Of a DNA stretch of 64,000 nt, positions 8,917-17,259 are shown piece by piece. Origin of the DNA: Micromonospora sp. C28SCA-DRY-2. GTDB taxonomy: Bacteria > Actinomycetota > Actinomycetes > Mycobacteriales > Micromonosporaceae. The translations under genes and the position numbers were made by a program. The notes beneath the pieces were generated by a model. The model made no database searches. It saw nothing but the letters and a program-made list of their open reading frames with translations, and was not told where the DNA came from. Location: assembly GCF_030519475.1 (NCBI RefSeq), contig NZ_JAUMKD010000002.1, positions 1-64,000 on the forward strand, written 5' to 3'. Every line of letters starts with the position of its first letter. The stretch's first letter is position 1.

Positions 8917-9309
8917 TCAGGCGGCGGTGACCACCGAGCCGGTGAGGCGGTCGTGCAGGCCGCGGCGGTGCTGGTCCATCAGCAGCGCCGGCACCACCAG
9001 GGCCAGCAGCAGGCCCCGCAGCAGGGCCCGGACCAGGCCGATCCGGCCACCGTCGACCCAGGCGACGCAGCGGATCTTCGTGATGTACATGCCGGGGGTC
9101 TGCGCGAACAGGCCGAGGAAGAAGCCGTACTCGAGAACGAGCACCAGGACCGGCGCCCAGCCGTCGCGCACCGGGTCGGCGAAGAAGTTCGAGACCAGCA
9201 GGCAGAGCACCCAGTCGATGATCAGGGCCCCGAACCGGCGGCCCAGGCTCGGCGGGGTGAAGGCGGAATCCGCGGCGGGCGGCACGGGGCGGTCTTGCGA
9301 CGTGGTCAC
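8917..9309 (-). CDS. RDD family membrane protein
   Basis: 130 residues from the GTG at 9309. The RDD signature is visible: LGRRFGALIIDWVLCLL at the first membrane span, then a Gly/Phe-rich second span, TPGMYITKIRCVAWVDGG, a third span (LLRGLLLALVVPALL) and DQHRRGLHDRLTGSVV. RDD proteins are small polytopic proteins of mostly unknown, possibly ion-transport, function. The GTG at 9309 is preferred because TACCCT ends 7 nt upstream; a longer in-frame reading to 9393 has no ribosome site. It is convergent with DUF4191 and divergent from glnA. Confidence 0.85.
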   Translation of the reverse strand: MTTSQDRPVPPAADSAFTPPSLGRRFGALIIDWVLCLLVSNFFADPVRDGWAPVLVLVLEYGFFLGLFAQTPGMYITKIRCVAWVDGGRIGLVRALLRGLLLALVVPALLMDQHRRGLHDRLTGSVVTAA

Positions 9310-9316
9310 AGCGCTC

Positions 9317-9322
9317 AGGGTA
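9317..9322 (-). promoter_or_regulatory. -10 box of leaderless RDD gene
   Basis: TACCCT on the minus strand lies 7 nt before the GTG at 9309. Confidence 0.45.
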
Positions 9323-9477
9323 GCCAGGCCCGTCGGCCGTTTCTCGGCTGGGACCGGCCGCTCCACCGCGCAAAAACGGACCAACCCCGTCAAGTGTCAA
9401 TACACTGGCACAGCCGGTTGCTTCCGGCCGGCCGTCCCAGCCAGGTTGACCGGCGCGGATGACGCTCCGCGAGGGAC

Positions 9478-9493
9478 GTAACACGGCAGAAAC
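9478..9493 (+). promoter_or_regulatory. GlnR-type box upstream of glnA
   Basis: GTAAC-ACGGCA-GAAAC matches the a-b half-site pair GTnAC-n6-GAAAC described for actinobacterial GlnR, which controls glnA by nitrogen status. It lies 81 bp before the glnA start. The following pair (GACAC-n6-GCAAC) is weak. Confidence 0.6.
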
Positions 9494-9573
9494 ACTCAAG
9501 ACACGGCCGGGCAACCGCGCGGCCATAGCGTCGCCAGCAGCCTAGCTACCCCGTGGACGTGCCAGGAGGACGT

Positions 9574-10998
9574 GTGTTCGCCAATCCCGAGGAACTCCTG
9601 CGATACCTCAAGAACGAGGACGTGAAGTTCGTCGACGTACGTTTCTGTGACCTGCCCGGCGTGATGCAGCACTTCAACCTGCCGGTGGAGTCCGTCGCCG
9701 ACGACCTCTTCACCGACGGGCTCGCGTTCGACGGCTCGTCGATCCGCGGCTTCCAGGCGATCCACGAGTCGGACATGCTCCTGCTCCCGGACGTCGCCAC
9801 CGCCTTCATCGACCCGTTCCGGGCGCAGAAGACGCTCGCCCTGAACTTCTTCATCCACGACCCGTTCACCCGCGAGCCCTACAGCCGCGACCCGCGCAAC
9901 GTGGCGAAGAAGGCCGAGGCCTACCTGGCGGCCAGCGGCATCGCCGACACCGCGTACTTCGGCGCGGAGGCGGAGTTCTACATCTTCGACTCGATCCGCC
10001 ACGAGACCTCCGCGCACCAGTCGTACTACTACATCGACTCGATCGAGGGCGCCTGGAACACCGGCCGCGACGAGGAGGGTGGCAACCGCGGTTACAAGAC
10101 CGCGTACAAGGGCGGCTACTTCCCGGTGCCGCCGGTGGACCACTACGCCGACCTGCGGGACAGCATCGTGCGCCGGCTGGTCGACACCGGCTTCACCGTG
10201 GAGCGCTCGCACCACGAGGTGGGCACCGCCGGCCAGTCCGAGATCAACTACAGGTTCTCCACCCTGCTGCACGCGGCCGACCAGCTCCAGCTCTTCAAGT
10301 ACATCGTGAAGAACGAGGCCTGGGCGAACGGCAAGACCGCGACCTTCATGCCGAAGCCGCTCTTCGGCGACAACGGCTCCGGCATGCACACCCACCAGAG
10401 CCTCTGGCTGAACGGCGAGCCGCTGTTCTACGACGAGACCGGCTACGCCGGGCTCTCCGACACCGCCCGCTGGTACATCGGCGGCCTGCTGCACCACGCG
10501 CCGTCGCTGCTGGCGTTCACCAACCCGACGGTCAACTCGTACCGTCGACTGGTGCCGGGCTTCGAGGCGCCGGTCAACCTGGTCTACTCGCAGCGCAACC
10601 GTTCCGCCTGCACCCGCATCCCGGTGACCGGCAGCAACCCGAAGGCCAAGCGCGTCGAGTTCCGGGTGCCGGACCCGTCGGCCAACGTCTACCTCGCCTT
10701 CTCGGCGATGATGATGGCCGGCCTGGACGGCATCAAGAGCAAGATCGAGCCGCCGGCGCCGATCGACAAGGACCTGTACGACCTGCCGCCGGAGGAGTGG
10801 GGCGACGTCAAGCAGGTGCCGGGCTCGCTGCCCGCCGTGCTCGACTCGCTCGAGGCCGACCACGACTACCTGCTCGACGGCGGCGTCTTCACGCCGGACC
10901 TGATCTCGACCTGGATCGAGTGGAAGCGGACCAACGAGGTCGACCCGGTGCGCCTGCGCCCGACCCCGCACGAGTTCGCGCTCTACTTCGACTGCTGA
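9574..10998 (+). CDS. glnA: Glutamine synthetase type I
   Basis: Makes glutamine from glutamate, ammonium and ATP; a cytosolic dodecamer. The 474 residues include the Latch/substrate region (DGSSIRGF), the metal-binding [19 protein letters not shown] and the NRSACTRIP loop. The adenylylation motif [10 protein letters not shown] is present with Tyr402, the residue that GlnE modifies, so this enzyme is expected to be switched by adenylylation. AGGAGG lies 4 nt before the GTG at 9574, which decides the start over an in-frame GTG at 9553. A GlnR-like box lies upstream and a strong terminator downstream. It functions with GlnE (17254-20424); GlnA2 is at 27999-29348. Confidence 0.98.
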   Translation: MFANPEELLRYLKNEDVKFVDVRFCDLPGVMQHFNLPVESVADDLFTDGLAFDGSSIRGFQAIHESDMLLLPDVATAFIDPFRAQKTLALNFFIHDPFTREPYSRDPRNVAKKAEAYLAASGIADTAYFGAEAEFYIFDSIRHETSAHQSYYYIDSIEGAWNTGRDEEGGNRGYKTAYKGGYFPVPPVDHYADLRDSIVRRLVDTGFTVERSHHEVGTAGQSEINYRFSTLLHAADQLQLFKYIVKNEAWANGKTATFMPKPLFGDNGSGMHTHQSLWLNGEPLFYDETGYAGLSDTARWYIGGLLHHAPSLLAFTNPTVNSYRRLVPGFEAPVNLVYSQRNRSACTRIPVTGSNPKAKRVEFRVPDPSANVYLAFSAMMMAGLDGIKSKIEPPAPIDKDLYDLPPEEWGDVKQVPGSLPAVLDSLEADHDYLLDGGVFTPDLISTWIEWKRTNEVDPVRLRPTPHEFALYFDC

Positions 10999-11014
10999 GG
11001 CACTCGACCGACAC

Positions 11015-11055
11015 CGGCCGGGCCGGCTCCGCGACGCGCGGGGCCGGCCCGGCCG
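11015..11055 (+). terminator. glnA terminator
   Basis: Hairpin with 19-nt arms (11015-11033 and 11037-11055), one mismatch and an ACG loop, 17 bp after the glnA stop. Confidence 0.8.
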
Positions 11056-11099
11056 TTCCGTAGCCGTCCGGCCCGACCCGCCATCATGTAACGCCCCCC

Positions 11100-11124
11100 G
11101 ATATACCTTCGCGTCCGTTATATT
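11100..11124 (+). promoter_or_regulatory. A/T-rich inverted repeat, probable PadR operator/promoter
   Basis: GATATACC and GTTATATT flank a short spacer about 6 bp before the padR start. PadR proteins usually bind A/T-rich dyads at their own promoter, so autoregulation is likely. Confidence 0.45.
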
Positions 11125-11130
11125 GCCGGC

Positions 11131-11496
11131 ATGGACACACCGCTACGGGAGCCCACGTTCCTGATCCTCACCGCGCTCGCGGGCGAGCCGCTGCACGGCT
11201 ACGGCCTGATCCGCGAGGTGGCCGCCCTCTCCGAGGGCCGCGTCTCGCTGCGCCCCGGCACGCTCTACGGTGCGCTCGACCGGCTGGTCGACGCCGGCCT
11301 GGTCGAGGTCGACCGGGAGGAGGTGGTGGACGGCCGGCTGCGCCGCTACTACCGCCTCTCCCCCGCTGGCAGCACCACCCTGGCCGCCGAGACCGAGCGG
11401 CTGCGCCGCAACGTCGAGGCGGCCACCGCCCGGCTGCGCGGCCGCTCCGGCACCGCCCGGTCGCTCGCCCCGCGTACCGCCGGAGGGCTGGCATGA
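11131..11496 (+). CDS. PadR family transcriptional regulator
   Basis: 121 residues with the PadR winged helix-turn-helix: FLILTALAGEPLHGYGLIREV, SLRPGTLYGALDRLVDAGLVEV and the wing RRYYRLSPAG. It has only a short C-terminal helix, as in subfamily 2. The stop overlaps the start of the next gene (ATGA), so regulator and membrane protein are co-translated. That pairing (PadR plus a membrane protein beginning with LRRYLRLLRAYP-like residues) is common in actinomycetes, where the regulator probably controls its partner. Confidence 0.9.
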   Translation: MDTPLREPTFLILTALAGEPLHGYGLIREVAALSEGRVSLRPGTLYGALDRLVDAGLVEVDREEVVDGRLRRYYRLSPAGSTTLAAETERLRRNVEAATARLRGRSGTARSLAPRTAGGLA

Positions 11497-12455
11497 GCGA
11501 CCTGGAACGGCGTTACCTGCGGTTGCTGCGCGCGTACCCGGCCGGGTACCGGCGAGCGCGCGGGGCCGAGATCGTCGGCACGTACCTCGACCTCGCCGAC
11601 CCGGACCGGCGCTGGCCGTCCCTCGCGGACGCCGCGGACCTGCTGCGCGGCGGCCTGCGTCAGCGGCTGCGCGCCGCCGGCGCCGCCGACCTGCTTCCAG
11701 GCGTACGCCTGGCCGCCGTCCTCGCGTTCCTCACCGCCACCTCGCTCGCGGCGGCCTGGTCGGTGCTGGAGCTGCGGCCTCCGGCCGATCTCAGCCTGCC
11801 CACCGCGAGGCCGTTCGTCTCGCTCGGCATCGGGGCGTGGATCGCCTGGCTGCTCGCCGCGGTCGGGTACGCGCTGGCCCCCGGTCGCTGGACCCGCCGT
11901 GCCGTCGCGCTCGCCCTGCTCCTCACCCTCGGCCTCGTTCCCGCCGCCCCGCTGGTCGGCCTGCCCCGCCCGCCGCTGTTCGTCCTGCTGCCGCAGATCG
12001 CGTTGGGCCTGGTCGCGCTCGGCCTACCGGACGCGCTGCCGGCGCCGCTGCGGGCGGCGCCACCGGTGGCCGTGGGCGTCGTCGCCCTCGCGGGGACCAA
12101 CCTGCACCTGCTGTCCCCGCAGCGGTTCGCCGGGAGCTACTACATCTCGACGGCCGTGCCGGTGCTGCCGGTTGCCGCCGTCGCGCTGCTCGCGGTGGCG
12201 CTGCTGCTGGCGGCGGGGTTCGCCGTGCGCACCGATCACCGGGGCGTCTGGGCGGCGCTGATCCTGCTCACCCCCATCGGCCTGCTGGCGCTGCAGCCGC
12301 TGGCCGGAGTGGTGGACGGGGTCGGCACGACCGTCGCGGTCTGGTCCGAACTCGCCGCGACGGCCGTCGTGATCGGGGTGCTCGGGCCCGCGCTGCTGCC
12401 GCTGGCGCTCGCCCTCCGCCGCCCGACCCGTTCCCCCCGCCCCACTTCCCGCTGA
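11493..12455 (+). CDS. Polytopic membrane protein in padR operon
   Basis: 320 residues. The N-terminus (DLERRYLRLLRAYPAGYRRARGAEIVGTYLDLAD) is the amphipathic start typical of actinobacterial membrane proteins encoded behind PadR genes. About eight hydrophobic segments follow, beginning near residue 65. No transporter or enzyme motif is visible. It overlaps padR by 4 nt and is convergent with the first MptB-like gene. Confidence 0.75.
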   Translation: MSDLERRYLRLLRAYPAGYRRARGAEIVGTYLDLADPDRRWPSLADAADLLRGGLRQRLRAAGAADLLPGVRLAAVLAFLTATSLAAAWSVLELRPPADLSLPTARPFVSLGIGAWIAWLLAAVGYALAPGRWTRRAVALALLLTLGLVPAAPLVGLPRPPLFVLLPQIALGLVALGLPDALPAPLRAAPPVAVGVVALAGTNLHLLSPQRFAGSYYISTAVPVLPVAAVALLAVALLLAAGFAVRTDHRGVWAALILLTPIGLLALQPLAGVVDGVGTTVAVWSELAATAVVIGVLGPALLPLALALRRPTRSPRPTSR

Positions 12456-12508
12456 CCCCCGCCCCCGCCCCCGCCCGCCGGTCAGGAGGAGCTGTCGATC
12501 CGCCGACC

Positions 12509-14047
12509 TCAAGGCCGACCGGGCGGGGGTCCGGAGGCGTGGGCGCGCGGCCCTCGGGCGCGGGTCACGGTCAGGACGACCAGGAGCACGAGGACCAGCG
12601 CGGTCATCGCGATCGCGCCCGGGGCCTTGGTGAACCGGGCCAGGGTGGTGCCGTCGGGCAGGGTGAGGAACGCGGCGAGCGCGCAGGGCAGCACGAACCA
12701 GGTGGTCCGGGCCACGGCGACGGCGAGCAGCGCGAGGGGCCAGGTGAGGTACCAGGGGTGGACGACCGGGGCCAGGGCGACGGTGGCGGCCAGCGCCAGC
12801 CCGGCGGATCGCAGCGCCACCCGGGGGCGGGCCGCCTCGATCCGGGCCACCCGCTGCCGGACGTCGTTCAACCGGCGCAGCGCCCGCCACGCCCGCCACC
12901 AGAGCACCACCAGCAGCACGGCGAGCAGCAGCAGCGCCACCGCCCGGACCACCGGCACCGCGCCCGGTTCCCGGCCGACCAGCGCGCCGGCGTAGTCGAC
13001 GACGAAGCCCACCGCGGTCGGCGGTGAGGTCCACTGCTCCGAGTCGCCGGTGCGGACCAGCCCGCCGACCCAGCCGACGCCGAGCCCGGCGGCCAGCGCG
13101 GTGACCGCGAGCGCGGCGAGCACCCCGCCGGCCAGCCAGCCGGCGGCGCGCAGCAGCGCCGCGAGCGTGTAGCGGCCGTGCACCGCGGCCAGCGCCGCGA
13201 ACGGCAGCACCACCAGCGCGGTGGCCTTCACCGTCACCGCCAGCCCGAGCAGCGCCCCGGCGACCAGCAGCGCCCGCGGCCGCCCGGGCAGCCGGACCAG
13301 CACCAGCAGGGCGAGCGTCAGCAGGCCGAGCAGCACCGCGTCGTTGTGCGCGCCGGCCAGCAGGTGCACCCCGACCAGCGGGCAGGCCAACACCAGCCAG
13401 GCCGCGCGGCGCACCGGCACCCCGGCGGCCCGGGCCAGCCCCGGCAGGCAGAGCGCGGCCAGCAGCATCCCGGCCAGCGCGACCAGTCGCAGCGCCACCA
13501 CGGTGCCGACCAGTCCGCCGCCTAGGGTCACCGCGAGCGCGGCGAGCAGCACGAAGAACGGCCCGTACGGGGCCGGGGTGTCCCGCCAGATCGGCGCGAC
13601 CGCGTCCACCCACGGGCAGCCCGCCCCGGCCACGCCGGTGGCGTACGGGTCGGCGCCGTGCGCGTACGCCCAGCCCTGGCAGGCGTAGGAGTAGACGTCC
13701 CGGCTGCCCAGGGGCGGGGTGAGCAGCAGCGGCACCCCCCAGAGCCCGGCGGTGCGGTACGCCCACCCGGTCGACGGGGCGCCCCGGCGCAGCGCCCACC
13801 ACGCGCCGGCCAGCAGCACCGTGCCGACCAGCCACCCGGCGACGACCAGCGGGCCGCGGTCGCCGCGCCAGATCGGCGCGGTGGCGGTGCCCGGCAGCGC
13901 GCCACCGAGCCAGCCGGTGACGGCCAGCAGCACCGCCCCGGCCAGGCCGGCCCAGCGGGCGAGCCGGGCGGCGCCGGGTGACGGCGCTGCGGCGGGCGAC
14001 GACGGGGCGGCGGGCGGCGGGGCGGGCGGGGCGCCGGGATCGCTCAC
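12509..14047 (-). CDS. MptB-like polyprenol-phosphomannose-dependent alpha-1,6-mannosyltransferase
   Basis: 512 residues, many membrane spans. Signature regions of the MptB family are present: PPLGSRDVYSYACQGWAYA, GADPY, the loop WRDTPAPYGP and HPWYLTWPLALLA near the C-terminus. The family uses polyprenyl-phosphomannose outside the membrane to build alpha-1,6-mannan cores of lipoglycans. The N-terminal 30 residues are Pro/Ala-rich and probably cytoplasmic. The GTG at 14047 follows the stop of the upstream paralogue by 14 nt, so the two form an operon. The exact acceptor in this organism is not known. Confidence 0.83.
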   Translation of the reverse strand: MSDPGAPPAPPPAAPSSPAAAPSPGAARLARWAGLAGAVLLAVTGWLGGALPGTATAPIWRGDRGPLVVAGWLVGTVLLAGAWWALRRGAPSTGWAYRTAGLWGVPLLLTPPLGSRDVYSYACQGWAYAHGADPYATGVAGAGCPWVDAVAPIWRDTPAPYGPFFVLLAALAVTLGGGLVGTVVALRLVALAGMLLAALCLPGLARAAGVPVRRAAWLVLACPLVGVHLLAGAHNDAVLLGLLTLALLVLVRLPGRPRALLVAGALLGLAVTVKATALVVLPFAALAAVHGRYTLAALLRAAGWLAGGVLAALAVTALAAGLGVGWVGGLVRTGDSEQWTSPPTAVGFVVDYAGALVGREPGAVPVVRAVALLLLAVLLVVLWWRAWRALRRLNDVRQRVARIEAARPRVALRSAGLALAATVALAPVVHPWYLTWPLALLAVAVARTTWFVLPCALAAFLTLPDGTTLARFTKAPGAIAMTALVLVLLVVLTVTRARGPRAHASGPPPGRP

Positions 14048-14061
14048 CGGCGCACCTTCCC

Positions 14062-15474
14062 TCAGTCGACGGCGACCGGCCGGCGGGCCGCCCGAGCCGA
14101 CCGTACCAAGCGAACCGCCACCACGATCACCAACAGCGTCATCAGCGGGGCGCCGACGGTCTTGGTGTACCGGGGCAGGCCGGTGCCGTCGGCCAGCACC
14201 AGGAACGCCGAGACCAGCGCCACCACGGTGAACCAGCCGGTCCGGTGCCGCGCGGTGGCCGCAAGCACGGTCAGCGGCCAGATCCAGTACCAGGGGTGGA
14301 AGAGCGGGGCCAACGCCACCGTGGCGGCCAGCGCCAGCCCGGCGTGCCAGAGCGGGTCCCGGGTGCGGGCCCGCCACCAGAGCCAGATCAGCACCAGCGC
14401 GAGCACCGCCATCCCGATCCCGCGGGTGACCGGGAGCGGGTCGCCGTGCCAGCCGAACGGCGCGGCGAGATAGGCCACGGTCTGCCCCACCGCCGTCGAG
14501 GGCGAGGTCCAGGCGATCACCAGGCCGCCCTGCTCCAGCCCGGCGATCCAGCCGAAGTCCAGGCCGGCGGCGAGGGTCACCCCGACCACCGCGGCGACCG
14601 CCCCGCCGACCACCCAGCCGCCGTCGCGCAGCAGCGCCCGGATCGAGTACGCCCCGACGATCGCGGCCAGCGCCGCGAACGGCACCACGACCAGCGCTGT
14701 CACCTTCACCGCGCCGGCCAGCCCGAGCAGCGCACCGCCGGCGAGCAGCGGGCCGGGCCGACCGGGCCGGGACACCACCACCGCCAACCCGGCCACCAGC
14801 AGGCCCACCATCAGCGCGTCGTTGTGCGCCCCGGAGACCAGGTGCACGGCGACCAGCGGGCAGGCCAGCGCCAACCAGAGCGCCCGGCCGACCGGCACCC
14901 CGCACCGGCGGGCCAGCACCGGCAGGCAGGCCGCGGTCAGCGCCACCCCGGCGACCGCGATCAGCCGGAACAGCACGATGCTGGCGGTCAGCGACCCGGT
15001 CGCCGCCACCACCGCGCCGGAGAGCATCACGAACAGCGGCCCGTACGGGGCCGGGGTGTCCCGCCAGATGTAGGAGATGGTGTCCAGCCACGGGCAGGGC
15101 AGCGCCGACACGCCCTGCTCGTACGGGTTGATCCCGGCCGCGTAGCTGGCGCCCTGGCAGGCGTACGCGTAGACGTCCCGGCTGCCCAGCGGCGGCGCGA
15201 ACAGCAGCGGCAGCAGCCAGAGCCCGACGGTGACCAGGGCCCACCGGGCCGACGGCACCCGGTCGCGCAGCGTCCACCAGGCGTACGCCATCAGCCCGGT
15301 GCCGACCAGCCAGGTGGCGATGATCAGCGGTCCGTTGGGGCCCCGCCAGATGCTGACCGGGGTGGGGCGCAGGTCTCCGTCGGGCAGCGCGCCGCCGAGC
15401 ACGGCGGCGACGGCGAGCAGCGCCGAACCCGCCAGGCCGGTCCAGCGCGCGAGGTGGTGAGGCACGCCCGACAT
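14062..15474 (-). CDS. MptB-like mannosyltransferase, paralogue of the downstream gene
   Basis: 470 residues with the same layout as its neighbour: PPLGSRDVYAYACQGASYA, GINPYEQGV, WRDTPAPYGPLFVML, SGAHNDALMVGLL and HPWYWIWPLTVLA. The tandem copies are clearly homologous but diverged, which suggests an old duplication with separate roles in mannan elongation. It begins at the ATG at 15474 and is divergent from the membrane-protein gene at 15510, with 35 bp between starts. Confidence 0.83.
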   Translation of the reverse strand: MSGVPHHLARWTGLAGSALLAVAAVLGGALPDGDLRPTPVSIWRGPNGPLIIATWLVGTGLMAYAWWTLRDRVPSARWALVTVGLWLLPLLFAPPLGSRDVYAYACQGASYAAGINPYEQGVSALPCPWLDTISYIWRDTPAPYGPLFVMLSGAVVAATGSLTASIVLFRLIAVAGVALTAACLPVLARRCGVPVGRALWLALACPLVAVHLVSGAHNDALMVGLLVAGLAVVVSRPGRPGPLLAGGALLGLAGAVKVTALVVVPFAALAAIVGAYSIRALLRDGGWVVGGAVAAVVGVTLAAGLDFGWIAGLEQGGLVIAWTSPSTAVGQTVAYLAAPFGWHGDPLPVTRGIGMAVLALVLIWLWWRARTRDPLWHAGLALAATVALAPLFHPWYWIWPLTVLAATARHRTGWFTVVALVSAFLVLADGTGLPRYTKTVGAPLMTLLVIVVAVRLVRSARAARRPVAVD

Positions 15475-15509
15475 GCTGCCAGTACGGTGGTCGCGGTACG
15501 GAGGTGGGC

Positions 15510-17249
15510 ATGCGGCGCTCTCGGGTGGTGGCGGTGGCCGCCGCGTCCGCCGCCGTCCTCGGGGTGGTCTACCTCACCCTGCCGCCGATGGGCTCCGACC
15601 TCTCCGCCCAGGTGGCCCGGGCCGACTTCTTCGCCGCGAACGGCCTCGCCCCGGTCGACCTGCGCTGGTACGGCGGCGTGCAGCAGTTCGGCTACAGCCT
15701 GCTCGCCCAGCCGGTGATGGCGCTCCTCGGGGTGCGGGTCACCGGCGCGCTGGCGCTGCTCGGGGCGGCGAGCGCGTTCGCCGCGCTGCTGGTCCGCACC
15801 CGGGTTCCCCGCCCGCTGCTCGGCAGCCTGGTCGGGGTGCTCACCATCGCCGGCAACCTGGTCTCCGGCCGGGTCACCTACGGCCTCGGGGTCGCGTTCG
15901 GGCTCGGCGCGCTGCTCGCGCTCACCCTGCCCGGCCGCGCCGGTCCGGAGACCGGGCCGGCCGCTCCGGACGGCGTCCCCGGCGGGCGGCCCACGCGGTC
16001 GGTCCCGGACGCCGGCCACAGCCGGTGCGCGGCGGGCCGGGTTGGCCGTCCGGCGCTGCCGCGGCTCGGGCTGGCCGCGGCCGGGGCGCTGCTGGCCTCG
16101 GCGACCAGTCCGGTGGCCGGCCTCTTCGTCGGCCTGGCCGGGGCGGCGCTGCTGCTCACCCGCCGGTACGCCGACGGCCTGACCCTCGGCGTGGCGGCCG
16201 CGCTGCCGCTCGGCGTGACCGCGCTGCTCTTCGGCGACGGCGGCTGGATGAACATCAGCCGCACCGACACCGTCCGGGCGGTGGTGACCAGCCTGCTGGT
16301 CGCCGCGCTGGTGGCGTACCGGCCGGTGCGGGTGGGCGCGCTGCTCTCGGCGGCCGGGGTGGCGGCGGCCGCGCTGGTGCACACCCCGGTCGGGCTGAAC
16401 GCGACCCGGCTGGCGGTGATGTTCGGGCTGCCCGTGCTGGCCGCCACCGCCCGGCCCCCGGCCTGGCTCACCCGCCGGCTGCCGGGCGCCGCGAGCCGGG
16501 CCGCCGGGCCGGGCGCGAGCCGACCGGCCGGCGGGCCGCAGCGGCGGCGGGGGCGGGTGCTGCCCGCCGGCGCGCTGGCCGCGCTGCTGGTGGCGGTCTG
16601 CGTCTGGCAGCCGCCGGTGGTCCCCGCCGACCTGCGCGGCGTCGGCGGCCCGACCACCCGGCCCGGCTACTTCGCCCCGCTGCGGTCGTGGCTGGACGGG
16701 CAGCGGCTCACCGGCCGGGTCGAGGTGCCGCCGACCCGCGACTACTGGGAGGCCGCGGCGCTGGGCGAGGTGCCACTGGCCCGGGGCTGGCTGCGGCAGG
16801 CCGACATCGACCGCAACCCGCTCTTCTTCACCACCGTGCCCGGCGCGGCCGGCACCGGGGTACCGCTGACCCCGGCGAGCTACCGGGCCTGGCTGGCCGA
16901 GAACGCCGTGCAGTACGTCGCGGTCCCCGACGCCCCGCTGTCCTGGGTGGGCCGGGCCGAGGCGGAGCTGGTGACCGGCGGGCTGCCGTACCTGACCCCG
17001 GTCTGGTCCGGCCGGCACTGGCGGGTCTGGGCGGTCGCCGACCCGACCCCGATCGTCGGCGCCCCCGCCGAACTGGTCGGCCACGACGGCGCGACGCTGA
17101 CCTTCCGCGCCCCGGCCGCCGGCACCGTGCCGGTGCGGGTGCGGCACAGCCGCTGGCTGACCGCGTCCGGCGGGGCGACGGTGGCGGCCGACGGCGAGTG
17201 GACGGCGGTCACCGTGCCGCGCGCCGGCAGCTACACGCTGGGCAGCTGA
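15510..17249 (+). CDS. Large membrane protein, probable GT-C-like, function unknown
   Basis: 579 residues. A first membrane span is followed by an extracytoplasmic loop with MGSDLSAQVARADFF, LRWYGG and GYSLLAQP. Eight or more further spans follow, then a soluble C-terminal domain (about residue 385 on) beginning RPGYFAPLRSWL and ending in a beta-rich region. The N-terminal loop resembles GT-C glycosyltransferases. GGAGGT lies 4 nt before the ATG at 15510, which decides the start. Its divergent position beside two mannosyltransferases suggests cell-envelope glycan work. Confidence 0.7.
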   Translation: MRRSRVVAVAAASAAVLGVVYLTLPPMGSDLSAQVARADFFAANGLAPVDLRWYGGVQQFGYSLLAQPVMALLGVRVTGALALLGAASAFAALLVRTRVPRPLLGSLVGVLTIAGNLVSGRVTYGLGVAFGLGALLALTLPGRAGPETGPAAPDGVPGGRPTRSVPDAGHSRCAAGRVGRPALPRLGLAAAGALLASATSPVAGLFVGLAGAALLLTRRYADGLTLGVAAALPLGVTALLFGDGGWMNISRTDTVRAVVTSLLVAALVAYRPVRVGALLSAAGVAAAALVHTPVGLNATRLAVMFGLPVLAATARPPAWLTRRLPGAASRAAGPGASRPAGGPQRRRGRVLPAGALAALLVAVCVWQPPVVPADLRGVGGPTTRPGYFAPLRSWLDGQRLTGRVEVPPTRDYWEAAALGEVPLARGWLRQADIDRNPLFFTTVPGAAGTGVPLTPASYRAWLAENAVQYVAVPDAPLSWVGRAEAELVTGGLPYLTPVWSGRHWRVWAVADPTPIVGAPAELVGHDGATLTFRAPAAGTVPVRVRHSRWLTASGGATVAADGEWTAVTVPRAGSYTLGS

Positions 17250-17259
17250 CCGGTCAGCT
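17244..17259. terminator. Perfect 16-bp palindrome covering both stop codons
   Basis: AGCTGACCGGTCAGCT contains the TGA of the upstream plus-strand gene (17247-17249) and the TGA of glnE on the minus strand (17256-17254). It could act as a short shared termination signal or simply reflect the two stops. Confidence 0.35.

Noticed and set aside
12509..15511. A single 1000-residue minus-strand protein
   Set aside because: Its first half is out of frame with the paralogue at 14062-15474; the real second gene starts at the GTG at 14047.
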